A stretch of DNA of 26,194 nucleotides, taken from the NCBI GenBank assembly GCA_050945815.1, contig JBMNTQ010000008.1, positions 1-26,194 on the forward strand, read 5' to 3'. The notes beneath the pieces are model-generated. The model was not told the origin of the DNA. It made no database searches and saw only the letters and a list, made by a program, of their open reading frames with translations. The number at the start of each line of letters is the position of its first letter. The first letter of the stretch is position 1. This stretch comes from JBMNTQ01 sp050945815. GTDB lineage: Bacteria; Bacillota; Clostridia; Christensenellales; JBMNTQ01. A program made the translations under genes and the position numbers. Below are positions 15,498-22,370 of the stretch, piece by piece.

Positions 15498-15540
15498 CAA
15501 TATAGTTTGTCAATATAAAGAATACTTTTCAATTATCCTC

Positions 15541-15569
15541 TTGACAAATCTATCTAAAGCAAATAAAAT
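15541..15569 (+). promoter_or_regulatory. Sigma-A promoter for cysK
   Basis: TTGACA (15541-15546), a 17-bp spacer and TAAAAT (15564-15569), with a predicted start near 15576. This gives a leader of about 50 nt. Confidence 0.88.
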
Positions 15570-15576
15570 GACAATA

Positions 15577-15595
15577 TCATATTAAACATATATGA
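15577..15595 (+). promoter_or_regulatory. Candidate operator at the cysK transcription start
   Basis: TCATAT (15577-15582) and ATATGA (15590-15595) are exact inverted repeats with a 7-base spacer, immediately at and after the predicted cysK start site. A repressor bound here would block initiation. The natural candidate is the adjacent CymR-like protein, but I did not match a published CymR box. Confidence 0.45.
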
Positions 15596-15625
15596 ATTAA
15601 ATATAAAAATTTGGAGGAACAAAAT

Positions 15626-16555
15626 ATGGGGAAAATATATAAGAGTATAGCCGAGCTAATCGGCCAAACACCGCTCCTGCAGCTGTCCAACTTTGAAAAG
15701 AAGCATGCCCTTCTTGCCACCATACTCGGCAAGCTGGAATCTAAGAATCCGGCCGGCAGCGTAAAGGACCGTATTGCCAAGGCAATGATCGACGATGCAG
15801 AATACAAAGGCCTGCTCAGCAGCGGTTCAGTCATCATCGAGCCCACCAGCGGCAACACAGGCATTGGCCTTGCTTCCGTAGCAGCGGCCCGAGGCTATCG
15901 TATCATCCTCACCATGCCGGAAACCATGAGCATCGAACGCAGAAAGCTTTTAAAGGCCTATGGGGCCGAGCTTGTGCTTACAGAAGGGGCAAAGGGTATG
16001 AAGGGGGCAATTTCCAAAGCGGAAGAGCTGGCAAACGAGATTCCCCATTCATTCATCCCCAGCCAGTTTTCCAATCCTGCCAACCCCGCCGTCCATAAGG
16101 AAAGCACCGGTCCCGAAATCTGGGAAGACACCGACGGCAAAGTGGATATTCTCATATCCGGCATAGGCACCGGCGGCACCATCACCGGCGCCGGAGAATA
16201 CCTAAAATCCAAGAACCCAGCCATCCATATAGTCGCCGTCGAACCCTTCGATTCGCCGGTTCTATCCGAAGAACGCTCCGGCCCCCACAAAATCCAGGGC
16301 ATCGGTGCAGGCTTTGTCCCCGAGGTTCTCAACACCTCAATCTACGATGAAGTGATCAAGGTCAAAAACGAAGATGCCTTTTCCATCGGCCGCGAGCTCG
16401 CGACAACCGAAGGTCTGCTAGTAGGCATCTCCTCCGGCGCAGCAGTATGGGCAGCAAAAGAACTGGCCAGCCGTTCGGAACATGCCGGCAAAACCATCGT
16501 GGCAATCCTGCCGGATACTGGCGAACGCTACCTGTCCACCCCCCTGTTCGATTAA
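15626..16555 (+). CDS. cysK: Cysteine synthase (O-acetylserine sulfhydrylase)
   Basis: PLP enzyme that makes cysteine from O-acetylserine and sulfide. The 309-residue length is normal. The PLP lysine is in NPAGSVKDR (Lys47), the substrate loop is PTSGNTGIG (73-81), the phosphate loop is GTGGTITG (181-188), and GISSGAA and the C-terminal LPDTGERYLSTPLF are typical. I take the ATG at 15626 because GGAGG lies 8 nt upstream; an in-frame TTG at 15611 would place that site inside the gene. It has its own promoter and ends at a bidirectional terminator. No serine acetyltransferase gene is adjacent. In B. subtilis CysK also acts as co-repressor with CymR, whose likely homologue is divergent here. Confidence 0.96.
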   Translation: MGKIYKSIAELIGQTPLLQLSNFEKKHALLATILGKLESKNPAGSVKDRIAKAMIDDAEYKGLLSSGSVIIEPTSGNTGIGLASVAAARGYRIILTMPETMSIERRKLLKAYGAELVLTEGAKGMKGAISKAEELANEIPHSFIPSQFSNPANPAVHKESTGPEIWEDTDGKVDILISGIGTGGTITGAGEYLKSKNPAIHIVAVEPFDSPVLSEERSGPHKIQGIGAGFVPEVLNTSIYDEVIKVKNEDAFSIGRELATTEGLLVGISSGAAVWAAKELASRSEHAGKTIVAILPDTGERYLSTPLFD

Positions 16556-16578
16556 AACAATCTAAAAGCACATCAAAA

Positions 16579-16618
16579 AGCCAGCGGACAAAATCTCTTT
16601 ATATCCGCTGGCTCTTTA
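16579..16618. terminator. Shared bidirectional terminator of cysK and hflX
   Basis: AGCCAGCGGA (16579-16588) pairs perfectly with TCCGCTGGCT (16604-16613). On the + strand it is followed by CTTTATG, a weak tail for cysK. On the minus strand it is followed by TTTTTGATG, a better tail for the convergent hflX. Confidence 0.88.
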
Positions 16619-16643
16619 TGTCCCTGCAACCATGCGCCCTTGC

Positions 16644-18383
16644 TCACACCAACAGTTTTTGCGCCTGGTTCCATGTTTTCTCATCTAACACAGCCCGAAC
16701 CTTAATCCCATCCTCCTCATATTCTTCCTCCACCACGCTGCCATTTCGCCTCAAAAAGGCGGCGACAGCCGTATTCTGATATGGAATTATAAGCTCATAT
16801 TCCCGATGCAGCTCCTCCACCCGAGCAGCAATCTCCTGCAACAGCGCCTCAATGCCGGCTCCGGTCTTTGCGCTTATCGGAAGATAGCCCCGTTTAAACG
16901 GCGTACCGGGCGCAACCATATCGGCTTTGTTCAGCACGGTAATACAGGGCTTCCCCCCTGCTCCCAACGAGGAAAGCACATCCTCCACCACCTGTATCTG
17001 CACATCGTAATACGGGCTGGAGCCATCCACCACATGCAGCAGAAAATCCGCATAAACAGCCTCTTCCAGTGTCGAACGAAACGCGTCAATCAAATCGTGG
17101 GGCAGCTTGTTAATAAACCCGACCGTGTCCACCAGCAACACCTGTATAGCCCCCATCCTGATCCTGCGAGTCACAGGGTCCAGCGTCGCAAATAGCTTGT
17201 CCTCCGCCGCAACCTCACTCTTGCTGAGCAAATTCAGCAAGGTACTCTTCCCAGCGTTGGTATAGCCCACCAATGCGATGGTGGGTATCTGATTACGCCG
17301 CTGACGCCGAAGGTCGCGCTGCTCCGTAACGGTTTTCAGTTCCTTCTCCAGTTCAAAGATGCGCCGCCGAATGCGCCGCCTGTCCACCTCCAGCTTCTTC
17401 TCACCGGGGCCGCGGGTGCCGATGCCGCCGCCCAGCCGGCTCAACGCCGTACCTGTCCCCAGCAGCCTGGGCAGCTTATATTTCAGCTGAGCCAGCTCAA
17501 CTTGCAGCTTCCCTTCACTGGTCTGGGCCCGCTGGGCGAAAATATCCAGAATCAGCGCTGTCCGATCGATCACCCTCACGCCAATTTCCCGCTCCAAATT
17601 ACGAGCCTGCACCATCGTCAGCTCGTCATCAAATATACAGAGATTGGCCTCCTTCTCCTGGCAAATCGCCGCCAGCTCCGTAGCCTTACCCTTACCGACA
17701 TAAAAGCTGTTGTCTGCAACGCTGCGTTTTTGCCGCTCCGTGTGCAAAACCTCCGCACCGGCGCTGCGTGCCAATTCCGCCAATTCTTCCAAACTATCGT
17801 AATCCAACCGGGTATCTTCAATTCCCACCAAAACCGCCCGTTCCTTTTGCCGTGTCTCCTCATCCACCGTATAACAAGCTTCAGCCTGGTCAATTTTCTC
17901 CATCAGCTTATCATGGGGCAGCTGCCGCGCATCCAAAATCCCGGTCCGCTCCACTGCTTCCTTCTCCATCAGGAAAGCCGCTTCAAACGTTGTAGGCTCT
18001 CCTCCCAAAACTCCCACTGCCGCCATCGCGTCAAAACGGCAGGTCTTAAGAGAGGTAATATCCAGCTCCGACAAAAGCCCCAGTCCGCCCGGATGGGTAT
18101 GCAAGCACCGAATCCCGCACAGGCGCTTGTCCCCCCGGCGCACAGTCCATTTAGGCAGCGATACCGTGTTCGCATCCCCCAAACACACTTCAATAACCGT
18201 GCCGTCCCGGGCAATATACACACAAATTTCCCGCTCCACCAGCCCTGTATAATAGGCAAGGCGCTGCAACAGCTCCTGCGAAACGTATTCACTCTTAGAT
18301 ACTCTTACATCATAAAGCTCCGCCATCTCCTTCAGCGTGCTTGCCCGAATTCCCTTTATATTCCCGTTTACAACTTCGCTCAT
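16644..18383 (-). CDS. hflX: Long-form ribosome-associated GTPase HflX with JAMM-like N-terminal domain
   Basis: HflX binds the large ribosomal subunit and splits stalled ribosomes after stress. Residues from about 183 to the end are a standard HflX: an N-terminal domain with SFYVGKGKATEL, a linker with GGIGTRGPGE, and the G domain with G1 GYTNAGKST (373-381), G3 DTVGF (419-423), G4 NKAD (485-488) and G5 SAK (504-506). The protein is 579 residues instead of about 420 because of an extra N-terminal domain. That domain contains HTHPGG...SELD (His95, His97, Ser105, Asp108), an exact H-x-H-x7-S-x2-D JAMM signature, with Glu50 or Glu52 as a candidate catalytic acid. A weak AGGA site precedes the ATG. 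It lies 53 bp after the AGCS gene and may be co-transcribed with it. Confidence 0.95.
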   Translation of the reverse strand: MSEVVNGNIKGIRASTLKEMAELYDVRVSKSEYVSQELLQRLAYYTGLVEREICVYIARDGTVIEVCLGDANTVSLPKWTVRRGDKRLCGIRCLHTHPGGLGLLSELDITSLKTCRFDAMAAVGVLGGEPTTFEAAFLMEKEAVERTGILDARQLPHDKLMEKIDQAEACYTVDEETRQKERAVLVGIEDTRLDYDSLEELAELARSAGAEVLHTERQKRSVADNSFYVGKGKATELAAICQEKEANLCIFDDELTMVQARNLEREIGVRVIDRTALILDIFAQRAQTSEGKLQVELAQLKYKLPRLLGTGTALSRLGGGIGTRGPGEKKLEVDRRRIRRRIFELEKELKTVTEQRDLRRQRRNQIPTIALVGYTNAGKSTLLNLLSKSEVAAEDKLFATLDPVTRRIRMGAIQVLLVDTVGFINKLPHDLIDAFRSTLEEAVYADFLLHVVDGSSPYYDVQIQVVEDVLSSLGAGGKPCITVLNKADMVAPGTPFKRGYLPISAKTGAGIEALLQEIAARVEELHREYELIIPYQNTAVAAFLRRNGSVVEEEYEEDGIKVRAVLDEKTWNQAQKLLV

Positions 18384-18436
18384 ACCATCCTGCTTTCGTA
18401 AAAAATTCTACGCCCTTAAAAAGCGTCATCCTAATC

Positions 18437-19825
18437 CTATTTTAACACATGAGATGACCGATTTCTCCGCTCCAGGTCAAAAAACTTATTGTGTTCCCGC
18501 GCCACAACTTTGTGCAAACAGAACAGGGCAAATATATTGGGTATAACCATCAGAGCATTGAAAAAATCTCCCATGGCCCAAACAGCACCCAGAGGCAAAA
18601 AGGGTCCGATCAGCAAACAGCACACATAGAACACACGATAATGAAACACTCTCTTTTCCCCGAACAGATATTCGCAACTCTTCTCTCCATAATAACACCA
18701 GCCAATGATTGTGGAAAACGCAAACAACACCAGCCCAATACACACCACCCACTCCCCCATCCACGGTGCGAAGGGCAGCCCCTTTTGAAACGCATCCACC
18801 GTCATCCACAGCCCCTGTCCCTCACCGGAATAGCTGCCGTTTATGATAATCACCAAACCGGTCAGCATACTCATGACCAGAGTGTCCACAAATGTCCCCA
18901 GCATACTGACCAGCCCCTGCTGTCCCGGGCTTTGCGTCCGTGCAGCGGCCGACGCAATCGGCGTACTGCCCAAACCGGCCTCATTCGTAAAAAGGCCCCG
19001 GGCTATCCCGCTGCGCAAGGCGGCGGCCATCATGGTGCCGCCCACGCCAAAAGATACGCTCTTCAAAGAAAATGCATCTCGTATAATCAGGCCGCAAGCA
19101 GGCAAAATCTTCTCAGCATTACACACCAGCACAGCAAGGTTGCCCAGCAAATAAAAAAGCGCCATAAACGGCACCAGAAACGACAGTATCCGCCCGATTC
19201 TGGTAACACCGCCCAGAATAATCCATCCGCAAAGAGCTGTCAACCCCGCAGCCAATACCACGGCGACCACCGGCGTGTCGATATGGTTGATGCCCAACAT
19301 CACATCCACAGCAGCAAAAATCGAATTCACCTGCGGTACGGTTCCAATTCCGAAACAGGCCGCAAATAGGGTAAACAGCGCAAAAAGTTTGGCCAGGGGC
19401 CGAAATCTTCTGCCCAGTCCGTCCTCAATATAACAAAACGGCCCGCCAATCGCCTCCCCTTTTTTGTTAAAGCGCCGGTATTTCACCGCCAAAACGCCCT
19501 CAGCATAGATAACCGCCATAGCAAAAAAAGCCGAAACCGCCATCCAAAACAGAGCCCCCGGACCGCCGCCTAAAGACGTCAAGCTAACCGCCGTAGCCAC
19601 TCCAACAATATTGCCGGTCCCCAAAGTCGCAGCCAGCATCGTACACAGCGATTGAAACGGACTCAAATCTCCCCGTCCACTGTCGCGCATCAAAGCGCCA
19701 AAAGCTTTTCCCAAATGCGCCTGTACAAACCGCAGGCGCACCGTAAAGAAAATTCCGCAGCCCAACAGCAACAGGATCAACGGTCCGCCCCATAGAATAT
19801 CGTTCATTGTATACAGAAAGCCCAT
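18437..19825 (-). CDS. Sodium:alanine symporter family (AGCS) amino-acid transporter
   Basis: An inner-membrane Na+-coupled importer of alanine, glycine or similar small amino acids. It has 462 residues with about 10-11 hydrophobic segments. Family blocks are the early ATLGTGNIVGVATA, GGPGALFWM, the IGGPFCYIEDGLG loop, FGIGTVPQVNS, and GLFTNEAGLGSTPIASAAA. A GGAGG site lies before the ATG. The C-terminus is charged and cytosolic. It is 75 bp downstream of the zinc-ribbon membrane gene without an obvious terminator and 53 bp upstream of hflX. Which amino acid it carries cannot be told from sequence. Confidence 0.92.
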   Translation of the reverse strand: MGFLYTMNDILWGGPLILLLLGCGIFFTVRLRFVQAHLGKAFGALMRDSGRGDLSPFQSLCTMLAATLGTGNIVGVATAVSLTSLGGGPGALFWMAVSAFFAMAVIYAEGVLAVKYRRFNKKGEAIGGPFCYIEDGLGRRFRPLAKLFALFTLFAACFGIGTVPQVNSIFAAVDVMLGINHIDTPVVAVVLAAGLTALCGWIILGGVTRIGRILSFLVPFMALFYLLGNLAVLVCNAEKILPACGLIIRDAFSLKSVSFGVGGTMMAAALRSGIARGLFTNEAGLGSTPIASAAARTQSPGQQGLVSMLGTFVDTLVMSMLTGLVIIINGSYSGEGQGLWMTVDAFQKGLPFAPWMGEWVVCIGLVLFAFSTIIGWCYYGEKSCEYLFGEKRVFHYRVFYVCCLLIGPFLPLGAVWAMGDFFNALMVIPNIFALFCLHKVVAREHNKFFDLERRNRSSHVLK

Positions 19826-19900
19826 AGGTTCCCTCCCCCATCAGACGTCTACTGCATCCATATGAGGCTCTCTGCAAATCTAGTATGCTTTTCTTCACCG

Positions 19901-20605
19901 TCACATATGCAGGCGGCGAATAATCCTGTTCTTCAGCTTCATATTCCGCTCAATCACAATCAGGATAATGCCCGCAACACAAACCGGCACCGCAGCGAAA
20001 AGAGACCAGCTCAGCCGAAACACGCGAAACACATAGTTTTGTATTAAAATTTCAATCCCTACCAGCATAAGCGCCGCAGCAAACGTTAAAGCAGCAGCAA
20101 AATACAGACCTTTCAGGATTTTTTCCCGCACGCCGGTTACAATCACCAGCGCCAAGCAGCCCGCCAGCAGAATAATAGGCAGTGCCAGCGGCACAAACCA
20201 GCCCCCGCCGCTGAGCAGCTGGATAACGAACAAAAAGCCAATCAGTGCCAGAAAGTCAATCGCCAAACATTTTAGCGCCGTCGGTGTACGCATAAACAAC
20301 GGTACCGCCACCACCACCCACAAAAAAGCCAGGCTAGCCAGCCCATATGCCGACCAGCTCAACCAGCCGGAATACAGAAGCTCGCTCAACAGAAAAATAA
20401 TCGCAGCACCGATAATAGCCACCGTCACGATTCGGCCCCAGAAAATCCAGTTCACTCTGGCTTGCAGGCGGTGCAGCCGGGGCGGATAAGGCCGTTTTTT
20501 ATCATGCCTGACCGGCTGTCTGGGGTTCACAACCTCCGTATCACACAATGGGCATTTTTTCTGCGTTTCCTCCAGCTTCACACCGCAATTTACGCAATAA
20601 GACAT
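19901..20605 (-). CDS. Zinc-ribbon membrane protein (DUF6320-like)
   Basis: A 234-residue protein. An N-terminal zinc ribbon (Cys4, Cys7, Cys18, Cys21: CVNC then CPLC) is followed by a basic linker (HDKKRPYPPRLHRLQ) and about six hydrophobic helices. The C-terminus is strongly basic (RNMKLKNRIIRRLHM), so it should face the cytosol. It fits DUF6320, which I recall as a usual neighbour of alcohol-acetyltransferase-like proteins, as here. I choose the ATG at 20605, with AAGGGG 9-10 nt upstream; a GTG at 20614 would add three residues. It lies 15 bp after the acyltransferase gene, so the two are co-transcribed. Function is unknown; a membrane partner of the acyltransferase is a reasonable guess. 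Confidence 0.75.
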   Translation of the reverse strand: MSYCVNCGVKLEETQKKCPLCDTEVVNPRQPVRHDKKRPYPPRLHRLQARVNWIFWGRIVTVAIIGAAIIFLLSELLYSGWLSWSAYGLASLAFLWVVVAVPLFMRTPTALKCLAIDFLALIGFLFVIQLLSGGGWFVPLALPIILLAGCLALVIVTGVREKILKGLYFAAALTFAAALMLVGIEILIQNYVFRVFRLSWSLFAAVPVCVAGIILIVIERNMKLKNRIIRRLHM

Positions 20606-20620
20606 CCAACCCACCCCCTT

Positions 20621-21910
20621 CTAATCGTCATTCCCAAACACTTCCACAGGAATTCCCCGCTGCACCAGCGCACGAAAAAATTCCCGCTCCAATTTTGCAT
20701 CCCGCACATTCCGAGTAAAGGTAATCGACAGAGTATTCCCATAGCTGATCATAGCGCTAGACACCTTATTGACCATCGCCACGCCCAGCATCATCTCCGC
20801 ACCCACAACATAAGGGCGCATCCCCTCCGGTATTTGCAAGCTTCCTATGTTGGTCAAAACACAGGAAAAACGGGTTTCTCCCACCAAACTGTAAATCAGG
20901 CTAAGAACCATATTTTTCACAAAAAGCGGCACGGCACGGATCGCCCAATTGCGTTCGGATTTCACGTTTTTATTAATCCAGGCGCCCAATTGCTTGCCTG
21001 TCACTTCATAACGCATATAGTGGTGTACCACCCGCACAATCTCCTCAAAGTCATACTCGCCCAGGTTCGGATCAATGCCCACATTGATAAACGACGAGAA
21101 ATTCCGCATGGTTTTGCTGGGAAAATATTGCCGCAGGTTAATGGGTACAGATATCTTTACAGGGTATTTCCGCTTCCTTCTTTCTCTTTCCTGAATGCGG
21201 CACAATGCCTGAATTTCCAACGCCACCAAATATTCCGTCAAAGAAACGCCATACCCCCGCGCTTCCTCCAACATCCGGTCCAACGGAATCAGGCCGGTCA
21301 CGATCCGAATATCAAACCGGTTCTCCTGAACATCGCTGATCTGGTAGGCTCGGGCTTCTTTCCGGCTTTTTACGGCCGTCCCGGTATAATAGCGTTTAAA
21401 GCCGTCCTCCATTTCCTCGGGGTCCGGCTGCTCATCACAAAGAAAAACCCCATGTTCGCAAGCGATGTCCGAAACTCCCATCATTTTTAAATACTCGGCA
21501 GTCAAGGTCTTTAAAAAAATCAGGCCGCCGGTCCCGTCCGTAATCGCATGAAACACTTCAAGGGCAATTCTATTTTCATAGTAGCGTACCCGAAACATAA
21601 AGCCGTCGTTTTCCCGCGGCCGAATGGGCATACACGGATTGGCCACATCTTTACCCACCAGCGCACGGTTTTCATTGCGTTCAAAGTAATACCAAAAAAG
21701 CCCCCGCTTTAGGCGCAGGGAAAAAACCGGAAAGCGCTTAATTGTCCTGTCCAACGCCTGTTGCAACAACACAGGGTCTATCCGGCTGGTTAACGATACG
21801 GAAAAACGAAAGAGCGATGACCATTGCAGTTGCTTTACCGCAGGGTAAATCTTCGCGGCATTGTCCAATCGATACCACTCTTCCTGTTTAGCTACCTTCT
21901 CCTTACCCAA
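20621..21910 (-). CDS. Condensation-fold acyltransferase ('alcohol acetyltransferase' family)
   Basis: A CoA-dependent-acyltransferase/condensation-fold protein of about 429 residues. The active-site motif is FHAITDGTGG, a single-His variant of HHxxxDG with His121, Asp125 and Gly126. A VPINLRQYFPSKTMRNFSS segment and a late LTNIGSLQIPE match the family. The start WYRLDNAAKIYP is conserved in such clostridial proteins. The frame is open to a TTG at 21961, but the first codons there coincide with a TATAAT at 21947-21942. I therefore prefer the TTG at 21910, with AAGGTGG 5 nt upstream. The acyl donor and acceptor are unknown; a lipid or alcohol ester product is possible. Confidence 0.72.
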   Translation of the reverse strand: MGKEKVAKQEEWYRLDNAAKIYPAVKQLQWSSLFRFSVSLTSRIDPVLLQQALDRTIKRFPVFSLRLKRGLFWYYFERNENRALVGKDVANPCMPIRPRENDGFMFRVRYYENRIALEVFHAITDGTGGLIFLKTLTAEYLKMMGVSDIACEHGVFLCDEQPDPEEMEDGFKRYYTGTAVKSRKEARAYQISDVQENRFDIRIVTGLIPLDRMLEEARGYGVSLTEYLVALEIQALCRIQERERRKRKYPVKISVPINLRQYFPSKTMRNFSSFINVGIDPNLGEYDFEEIVRVVHHYMRYEVTGKQLGAWINKNVKSERNWAIRAVPLFVKNMVLSLIYSLVGETRFSCVLTNIGSLQIPEGMRPYVVGAEMMLGVAMVNKVSSAMISYGNTLSITFTRNVRDAKLEREFFRALVQRGIPVEVFGNDD

Positions 21911-21941
21911 AGCAACCACCTTCTTCCACTCGGCTCTCTTT

Positions 21942-21947
21942 ATTATA
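21942..21947 (-). promoter_or_regulatory. -10 box of the acyltransferase operon
   Basis: TATAAT on the minus strand, 25-35 bp upstream of the preferred TTG start at 21910. No good -35 is seen at 16-18 bp, so the call is modest. If real, it rules out the upstream TTG at 21961. Confidence 0.35.
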
Positions 21948-22052
21948 TAACAAATAACCAAGATTCACTAATAGATATCGACGGACAAGCAGGAATTCTG
22001 CCTAGCTATGTCGAAAAATAATAAAAGCATTATTCAAAAGGAGGGTGCCCCT

Positions 22053-22310
22053 ATGTCGTCAAATCTCATTCTGGTCATCAGGCTCTCGCAAAGAAGCAAC
22101 AACGCCGTTAAAATGCAGGAATTGTTCACCGAATTCGGTTGCAGCATCAAAACCCGTTTAGGCCTTCATGAAACATCGGAAAGCGCCTGCTCTCCTTCTG
22201 GTGTCATCATCCTTCAACTCTTCGCCACACTGGAAGACGCAAAAAAAATGGAAGCCCGCTTCAACGAAGTCCCCGGCGCAAAAGCCCGTCTGGTCAACTT
22301 GGACGACTGA
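22053..22310 (+). CDS. Small ACT/NikR-C-like protein (TM1266-like)
   Basis: An 85-residue protein with a predicted beta-alpha-beta-beta-alpha-beta pattern: strand LILVIRL, helix NAVKMQELFTEF, strand SIKTRLGLH, strand GVIILQLF, helix LEDAKKMEARFNEV and strand KARLVNL. Size and layout fit the small ferredoxin-like/ACT-like TM1266 family, some members of which are named iron-only hydrogenase system regulators. The similarity is structural and low in identity, so no function is claimed. The ATG at 22053 is fixed by AAAGGAGGG; an upstream in-frame ATG at 22008 would add 15 unrelated residues over that ribosome site. It is a single gene divergent from the acyltransferase and convergent with uvrA, sharing a terminator with it. 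Confidence 0.75.
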   Translation: MSSNLILVIRLSQRSNNAVKMQELFTEFGCSIKTRLGLHETSESACSPSGVIILQLFATLEDAKKMEARFNEVPGAKARLVNLDD

Positions 22311-22323
22311 TTCAACCTCTAAC

Positions 22324-22358
22324 AAAGAAGCAGCCGCTATATTGGCGGTTGCTTCTTT
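22324..22358. terminator. Bidirectional terminator between the small gene and uvrA
   Basis: AAAGAAGCAGCCGC (22324-22337) pairs over 14 bp, with one G-T, with GCGGTTGCTTCTTT (22345-22358) around a 7-base loop. T-rich sequence follows on both strands. It serves the + gene ending at 22310 and the - gene ending at 22371. Confidence 0.9.
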
Positions 22359-22370
22359 CGTTATTCCATT

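Noticed and set aside
13701..15518. A 605-codon + strand open frame
   Set aside because: It is antisense to patB and the Rrf2 gene, which have clear family motifs and ribosome sites. Its translation is His/Pro/Arg-rich with no recognisable domain, as expected from the strand asymmetry.
17502..18401. A 299-codon + strand open frame
   Set aside because: It is antisense to the N-terminal half of hflX with no family features; a shadow of the real gene.
18384..18436. A hairpin between the AGCS gene and hflX
   Set aside because: Only a 4-bp stem (ACGC/GCGT) extended by G-U pairs, with a T-run 5 bases away; too weak to call a terminator.
20462..21490. A 342-codon + strand open frame
   Set aside because: It is antisense to the acyltransferase and zinc-ribbon genes, has low-complexity His-rich composition and no ribosome site.
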